From Candidatus Albibeggiatoa sp. nov. BB20 (GTDB taxonomy: Bacteria; Pseudomonadota; Gammaproteobacteria; Beggiatoales; Beggiatoaceae), in NCBI GenBank assembly GCA_016744725.1, contig JADGDW010000026.1, positions 1 to 19,351 on the forward strand: a DNA stretch of 19,351 nucleotides. The letters run 5' to 3'. A model generated the notes under the pieces. The model did no database searches. It was not told the DNA's origin and saw only the letters and a list, made by a program, of their open reading frames with translations. Each line of letters begins with the position of its first letter. Positions within the stretch are counted from its first letter, which is position 1. A program made the position numbers and the translations under genes. Below, piece after piece: positions 14,678 to 19,351 of the stretch.

Positions 14678-16657
14678 ATGAAATATATTCAAGTCGGCGC
14701 AGGTGTGCTCAATCAAACCCCTTTGGATTGGGATAATAATCAAAAAAATATTGAAAATGCCATCATTCAAGCCCGTCAACAAAAGGTGAATATTCTATGC
14801 TTGCCTGAATTATGTATCAGCGGCTATGGCTGTGAAGACATGTTTTTAGCCCCTGCGACAATTGCCCAATCTCAACAAGTTTTGCTTAAGCTTGCCTCTC
14901 AAACCAAAGATTTAATCGTTGCTGTCGGCTTGCCTGTTTCCTTACAAAATCGGATTTACAATACTGTTTGTTTACTGGCTAATGGTGAAATTGCAGGTTT
15001 TGTTGCAAAACGCTTTTTAGCGGGCGATGGCATCCATTATGAGCCACGCTGGTTTCATCCTTGGCCACATGGCGTGAGGAGTGAAATAGAAATCGATGGC
15101 AAAAACTATCCTATTGGTGATATTTTCTTTAGTTGTGGCGGGGTACGAATTGGGTTTGAAATTTGTGAAGAAGCTTGGGTTGCCAACCGCCCCGGTATTG
15201 AGCTCGCACAAAAAGGGGTGGATATTATCCTTAATCCCAGTGCCAGCCACTTTGCCTTTGATAAACATGTGGTACGAGAACGGTTTGTACTGGAAGGCTC
15301 GCGGGCTTTTAGCGTCAGTTACGTTTATACTAATTTACTCGGAAATGAAGCAGGGCGTGCAATTTACGATGGTGACAGTTTAATCGCCAGTGCAGGCCAA
15401 CTGCTTGCAACAGGAAAACGTTTTAGCTTCGAAGACTTATATGTGATTAGCACTTCGATTGATGTAGACTTAACCCGCATGACCCAAGCCCGAACCAGTG
15501 AATCTGTACCTAATTTAGACACTTTAGTTTCTGTACCTTTTGATTATCCTCAGCAAATACCTCAACTGCCTAATGTACCTTTGAAATCATGGGAATACAG
15601 TCCTAATTTAAAAGAAGAAGAATTTACCCGTGCGGTTAGTTTAGGCTTATTTGATTATCTGCGTAAAAGTCGCGCCAAAGGTTTTGTGCTGTCATTGAGT
15701 GGGGGTGCAGACTCATCAGCGATTGCTTGCTTAGTACATTTGATGGTGGAATTAGGCAGTTTGGAACTTGATGTTAAGGGCTTTTGCGCTAAACTCCCCA
15801 TTGAATTAGCCAACACCACCACTTCCGCCGACATCACTCATGATTTATTGACTTGCGTCTATCAAGCCACTAAAAATTCAACGAAAACCACGCAACGCGC
15901 TGCCTCAACATTGGCCCAAAATTTAGGCGCGAATTACTTAGAATTAAATATTGATGACATGGTTGATGGTTACACCAAAATAATTGAAAAAGCCATTGGC
16001 ACAACTTTAAACTGGCAACAGCATGATATTGCATTACAAAATATTCAAGCCCGTAGTCGTGCGCCCAGCGTATGGATGATTGCCAATATTAACAATGCAC
16101 TGTTGTTGGCGACCAGTAACCGTTCTGAAGTCGCACTCGGTTATGCAACCATGGATGGTGATACCGCAGGCTCTATCAGCCCTATTGCTGGAATTGATAA
16201 ACATTTCTTGCGTCATTGGCTATGTTGGTTAGAATCACAAGGGCCGATGCATTTAAAACCGATTCCGTCTTTATCATTGATAAATCAACAAGCTCCCACT
16301 GCTGAATTACGTCCTCAAAGTATGTTGCAAACCGATGAAGATGATTTAATGCCTTATCATTTAGCCAATGTGATTGAAAAAGCCGCAATTCGCGACCGCC
16401 AAACACCGTATGAAATCTTTTGTTTATTACAACATCGCTATGCAGATTATAATGAAGAACAATTGTTAATTTGGGTTGAACGTTTCTTCCGCTTATGGAG
16501 TCGCAACCAATGGAAGCGCGAACGTTATGCACCGAGCTTTCACTTAGATGATGTGAATTTAGACCCGCGTACTTGGTGTCGTTTCCCTATCTTATCAGGT
16601 GGGTTTGGCCGTGAATTAGATGAAATGTATACCAAAGCCCGAAAAGACGCGCATTAA
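14678..16657 (+). CDS. nadE: Glutamine-dependent NAD+ synthetase
   Basis: A 659-aa two-domain enzyme making NAD+ from deamido-NAD+, ATP and glutamine in the cytoplasm. The N-terminal nitrilase-like glutaminase domain carries the Glu-Lys-Cys triad: E44 in L-P-E-L, K111 in A-K-R-F-L-A, and C163 in F-E-I-C-E-E-A-W. The C-terminal synthetase domain carries the pyrophosphate-binding P-loop L-S-L-S-G-G-A-D-S-S at about 338-347, and later S-N-R-S-E-V-A-L-G-Y and D-G-D-T-A-G-S. Both domains are complete, and the length is that of the long glutamine-using type rather than the short ammonia-dependent NadE. AAAAGAAG precedes the ATG. It is followed after 97 bp by the deaminase gene on the same strand, with no obvious terminator between. 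Confidence 0.95.
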   Translation: MKYIQVGAGVLNQTPLDWDNNQKNIENAIIQARQQKVNILCLPELCISGYGCEDMFLAPATIAQSQQVLLKLASQTKDLIVAVGLPVSLQNRIYNTVCLLANGEIAGFVAKRFLAGDGIHYEPRWFHPWPHGVRSEIEIDGKNYPIGDIFFSCGGVRIGFEICEEAWVANRPGIELAQKGVDIILNPSASHFAFDKHVVRERFVLEGSRAFSVSYVYTNLLGNEAGRAIYDGDSLIASAGQLLATGKRFSFEDLYVISTSIDVDLTRMTQARTSESVPNLDTLVSVPFDYPQQIPQLPNVPLKSWEYSPNLKEEEFTRAVSLGLFDYLRKSRAKGFVLSLSGGADSSAIACLVHLMVELGSLELDVKGFCAKLPIELANTTTSADITHDLLTCVYQATKNSTKTTQRAASTLAQNLGANYLELNIDDMVDGYTKIIEKAIGTTLNWQQHDIALQNIQARSRAPSVWMIANINNALLLATSNRSEVALGYATMDGDTAGSISPIAGIDKHFLRHWLCWLESQGPMHLKPIPSLSLINQQAPTAELRPQSMLQTDEDDLMPYHLANVIEKAAIRDRQTPYEIFCLLQHRYADYNEEQLLIWVERFFRLWSRNQWKRERYAPSFHLDDVNLDPRTWCRFPILSGGFGRELDEMYTKARKDAH

Positions 16658-16754
16658 AACCTATTTTTAAACGGCATCGCGTATACTGCAAAACAATCAA
16701 GCGGATTAAGCTTTAGAGCCTACAGAATTTAAAAGTACATTTGGATAAACAATA

Positions 16755-18095
16755 ATGGAAAAAGTTGATACGTTAATTTACGCAGGCTGGGTGATTCCTG
16801 TCGAGCCTGATAATACTGTTTATAGCCATCACGCGGTTGCGATTCAAGATGGAAAAATTGTGGATATTGTACCCAGTGATGAGGCGGCAGGACGATTTTT
16901 AGCGCGGATGACGTATCGTTTGCCAACCCATGTGTTAATGCCAGGGATGATTAACACCCATACTCATGCAGCAATGACCTTATTCCGTGGTTTTGCTGAT
17001 GATTTGCCGCTGAATGAATGGCTAACTCAACATATTTGGCCAGCGGAAGCGGCTTGTGTGAGTCCAGAATTCATTGTTGATGGAACTCAGTTAGCAATTG
17101 CTGAAATGTTACGCGCGGGTGTGACCTGTTTCAATGATATGTATTTCTTCCCTGATACCATGGTCAAAGTGGTTGAAAAAACAGGTGTCCGTGCCACAAT
17201 TGGCTTAATCGTACTGGATTTCCCAACTGCTTGGGCACAGAATGCAGATGAATATTTGCAAAAAGCTCAAACCGTATATGAACAAAATCAGGACAATCCT
17301 TTAATTAAATTTGCTTTAGCTCCTCACGCGCCTTATACCGTATCTGATGAGCCATTATCCAAAGCCAAACAACTCGCGGATAAATGGCAAGTACCGATAC
17401 ATATTCATGTTCATGAAACCGCTTTTGAAGTCCAAGATGCTCTAACAAATAATGGTGAACGCCCATTAGCCCGTTTACATAAATTAGGCTTAGTCGATTC
17501 ACAATTATTAAATGTCCATGCAACTCAACTGGAACAAGATGAAATTGAGTTATTAGCCAAGCAGCAAGCCCATGTTGTACATTGTCCTGAATCTAATTTA
17601 AAGCTGGCCAGCGGTTTTTGTCCTGTGGATAAATTGTTAAAAGCAGGAGTCAATGTCGCCTTAGGCACAGATGGCACAGCCAGTAATAATGATTTAGATA
17701 TGTTAGGCGAAATGCGTACCGCCGCCTTATTATCAAAAGGAATCAGTGGTGATGCCAGCAGCATTCCAGCCCGTCAAGCATTACGTATGGCCACATTGAA
17801 TGGTGCAAAAGCACTGGGAGTTGATGATGTGACAGGCTCATTGGAAGTGGGAAAATCTGCGGATATTGTCGCATTAGATATGCAAACCATTGAAACCATG
17901 CCGATGTACGATCCGATTTCACAAATTGTATACGCAACCAGCCGCGATAAAGTCACTGATGTGTGGGTTGCAGGCGAGCATTTATTAAAATCCAGAGCAT
18001 TAACCCGTATTGATATTCATGAATTAATGGCAAAAGTCACGGCATGGCGTAAAAAAGTTGAAATCGCGGTTGCAGAGGCTGCTAATCAAGCATAA
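16755..18095 (+). CDS. mtaD: MTA/SAH deaminase-type amidohydrolase (TRZ/ATZ family)
   Basis: A 446-aa metal-dependent amidohydrolase predicted to deaminate 5'-methylthioadenosine and/or S-adenosylhomocysteine to the inosine forms, which serves methionine/SAM recycling. Metal ligands of the family are visible: H69 and H71 in N-T-H-T-H-A-A-M, H218 in H-I-H-V-H-E, and D306 in G-T-D-G-T-A-S-N-N. Substrate or catalytic residues include E221 (three after H218), H191 in A-P-H-A-P-Y, and probably H255 in N-V-H-A-T. The N-terminal beta part and the C-terminal G-K-S-A-D-I-V strand complete the composite domain. Related family members act on guanine, chlorotriazines or other aminopurines, so the exact substrate is inferred. 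Only a weak GGA precedes the ATG. No SAM/SAH riboswitch-like structure is evident in the short leader. Confidence 0.82.
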   Translation: MEKVDTLIYAGWVIPVEPDNTVYSHHAVAIQDGKIVDIVPSDEAAGRFLARMTYRLPTHVLMPGMINTHTHAAMTLFRGFADDLPLNEWLTQHIWPAEAACVSPEFIVDGTQLAIAEMLRAGVTCFNDMYFFPDTMVKVVEKTGVRATIGLIVLDFPTAWAQNADEYLQKAQTVYEQNQDNPLIKFALAPHAPYTVSDEPLSKAKQLADKWQVPIHIHVHETAFEVQDALTNNGERPLARLHKLGLVDSQLLNVHATQLEQDEIELLAKQQAHVVHCPESNLKLASGFCPVDKLLKAGVNVALGTDGTASNNDLDMLGEMRTAALLSKGISGDASSIPARQALRMATLNGAKALGVDDVTGSLEVGKSADIVALDMQTIETMPMYDPISQIVYATSRDKVTDVWVAGEHLLKSRALTRIDIHELMAKVTAWRKKVEIAVAEAANQA

Positions 18096-18210
18096 AAATT
18101 GGACTAAGCTGCTATTTATTTGGCTTTGAATCCTTATAAAAAAGCTTACCTTTTAATTAAAAAAGATTATCAATCGTTTCTTGTATTATTATTTTTATCC
18201 TCAAAGCTCT

Positions 18211-18240
18211 TTGTATAAAGATGTGGATTTATGGGATAAT
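18211..18240 (+). promoter_or_regulatory. Candidate recA sigma-70-type promoter
   Basis: TTGTAT (18211-18216) and GATAAT (18235-18240) are separated by 18 bp and lie 36 bp before the recA ATG. Both depart from consensus. A downstream AGG about 10 nt before the ATG would be the ribosome site. No CTGT-N8-ACAG LexA box overlaps it or occurs elsewhere in the 180-bp gap. Confidence 0.35.
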
Positions 18241-18275
18241 GAAAACTAAGCATTCACTTTTTCAGGTTATAAATA

Positions 18276-19334
18276 ATGGACGATGATAAAAAGAAAGCTC
18301 TAGGTGCAGCACTGGGTCAGATTGAAAAACAATTTGGCAAAGGCTCTGTGATGCGTTTGGGTGACGTGGCTTTAGTGCATGATATTGATAGCGTTTCAAC
18401 AGGCAGTTTAAGTCTTGATATTGCATTAGGCATTGGTGGTTTACCTAAAGGTCGTGTTGTTGAAATTTATGGGCCTGAATCTTCTGGTAAAACTACGATT
18501 GCTTTGCAAGTGGCTGCAGAAATTCAAAAACAAGGCGGGACAGCGGCATTTATTGATGCAGAACATGCACTAGACCGTAATTATGCAGAGAAATTAGGGG
18601 TTGATACCAATGAGCTTTTATTATCACAGCCGAGTAATGGCGAAGAAGCCTTAGAAATTACTGATATGTTGGTGCGTTCTGGTGGTGTGGATTTAGTCGT
18701 GATTGACTCAGTTGCGGCGTTAACGCCAAAAGCAGAAGTCGAAGGCGATATGGGCGATTCCCACATGGGTTTACATGCACGTTTGATGTCACAAGCGTTG
18801 CGTAAATTGACAGGCAATATTAAACGCTTTAACACTTTAGTGATTTTTATTAACCAGATTCGTATGAAAATTGGCGTGATGTTTGGCTCTCCTGAAACCA
18901 CAACTGGTGGTAATGCGCTGAAATTTTATGCTTCAGTACGTTTAGATATTCGTCGTGTTGGTTCAATTAAGAGAGCAGACGAAATTGTTGGTAATGAAAC
19001 CAAAGTCAAAGTGGTGAAGAATAAAGTTGCGCCACCATTTAAAGAAGTCTTTTTTGACATTATGTACGGTGAAGGGGTTTCGCGTGAAAGTGAAATCATT
19101 GATTTAGGCTCTAAAAACGACATCATCGATAAAGCAGGCGCGTGGTACAGTTATCAAGGGGCTAAAATTGGCCAAGGCAAGGAAAATGTGCGCAATTACA
19201 TGAAAGAAAACCCACATGTTGCGATAGAGATTGAAGAAAAAATTCGTGCTAAATTACTTGATATTCAACCATTAGAAGAAAATACTAAACCAACCAAAGC
19301 TAAACCTGAAGCAACGGAAGCGAAAACTAAATAA
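18276..19334 (+). CDS. recA: Recombinase RecA
   Basis: A 352-aa DNA-dependent ATPase that forms filaments on single-stranded DNA, carries out strand exchange and triggers LexA self-cleavage. It begins M-D-D-D-K-K-K-A-L-G-A-A-L-G-Q-I-E-K. Walker A is G-P-E-S-S-G-K-T at 66-73 and the catalytic glutamate is E96 in A-E-H-A-L-D, at the same numbers as E. coli RecA. The L1 region M-G-D-S-H-M-G-L-H-A-R and the L2 region F-G-S-P-E-T-T-T-G-G-N-A-L-K-F-Y are intact. The C-terminus is shorter in acidic residues than E. coli's and ends in a Lys/Thr/Glu-rich tail. No intein or frameshift is present. The stop lies 17 nt before the right edge, so any following recX is outside the window. Confidence 0.98.
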   Translation: MDDDKKKALGAALGQIEKQFGKGSVMRLGDVALVHDIDSVSTGSLSLDIALGIGGLPKGRVVEIYGPESSGKTTIALQVAAEIQKQGGTAAFIDAEHALDRNYAEKLGVDTNELLLSQPSNGEEALEITDMLVRSGGVDLVVIDSVAALTPKAEVEGDMGDSHMGLHARLMSQALRKLTGNIKRFNTLVIFINQIRMKIGVMFGSPETTTGGNALKFYASVRLDIRRVGSIKRADEIVGNETKVKVVKNKVAPPFKEVFFDIMYGEGVSRESEIIDLGSKNDIIDKAGAWYSYQGAKIGQGKENVRNYMKENPHVAIEIEEKIRAKLLDIQPLEENTKPTKAKPEATEAKTK

Positions 19335-19351
19335 GTCTTTCAGAGCAATAT

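Noticed and set aside
16658..16754. SAM/SAH riboswitch before the MTA/SAH deaminase gene
   Set aside because: The 97-bp leader shows no paired-stem core of any known SAM or SAH aptamer that I can recognise.

Overview
The window looks like an AT-rich gammaproteobacterial chromosome segment. ProS and RecA read residue-for-residue in the gammaproteobacterial style. The intergenic spaces are crowded with small palindromic repeats, as in filamentous sulfur bacteria (Beggiatoa/Thiotrichales-like). That lineage guess is low confidence and rests only on composition and style.

Layout. 1-2863 (plus strand): the 3' end of a NADAR-family gene, prolyl-tRNA synthetase (proS), a palindromic repeat pair, and a small sulfotransferase. 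2864-3268: gene-free, with GTAG-type REP palindromes. 3269-5368: a P1B-like P-type ATPase that keeps the full catalytic set but has Ala-Pro-Ile where metal pumps have Cys-Pro-Cys. 5375-14570: an accessory block on the minus strand, bounded by two inverted copies of a ~115-bp palindromic element. It holds a soluble REC-histidine kinase hybrid, a vapBC toxin-antitoxin pair whose toxin is split by a one-base deficit in an A7 tract, and a complete type I restriction-modification system (hsdR, then hsdM-hsdS). 14678-19334 (plus strand): glutamine-dependent NAD synthetase (nadE), an MTA/SAH deaminase-type amidohydrolase (mtaD-like), and recA.

How the genes work together. HsdM and HsdS form the modification enzyme, and HsdR joins them for ATP-driven restriction. 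hsdM and hsdS overlap by 11 nt. vapB follows hsdS after 42 nt and overlaps vapC by ATGA, so methylase, specificity subunit and toxin-antitoxin could share one transcript. hsdR is separated from hsdM by 468 bp of repeats. proS, nadE, the deaminase and recA are housekeeping genes with no evident functional link to the island.

Most notable observations: (i) a family of REP hairpins with constant flanks and covarying 9-bp stems, one of which carries a 105-bp MITE-like palindrome exactly where its 3-nt loop should be; (ii) the inverted ~115-bp element pair framing the ~9-kb defence/signalling block; (iii) the vapC frameshift in an A7 tract; (iv) the ATPase without CPC. I saw no clear evidence of a wholly new multi-gene system.
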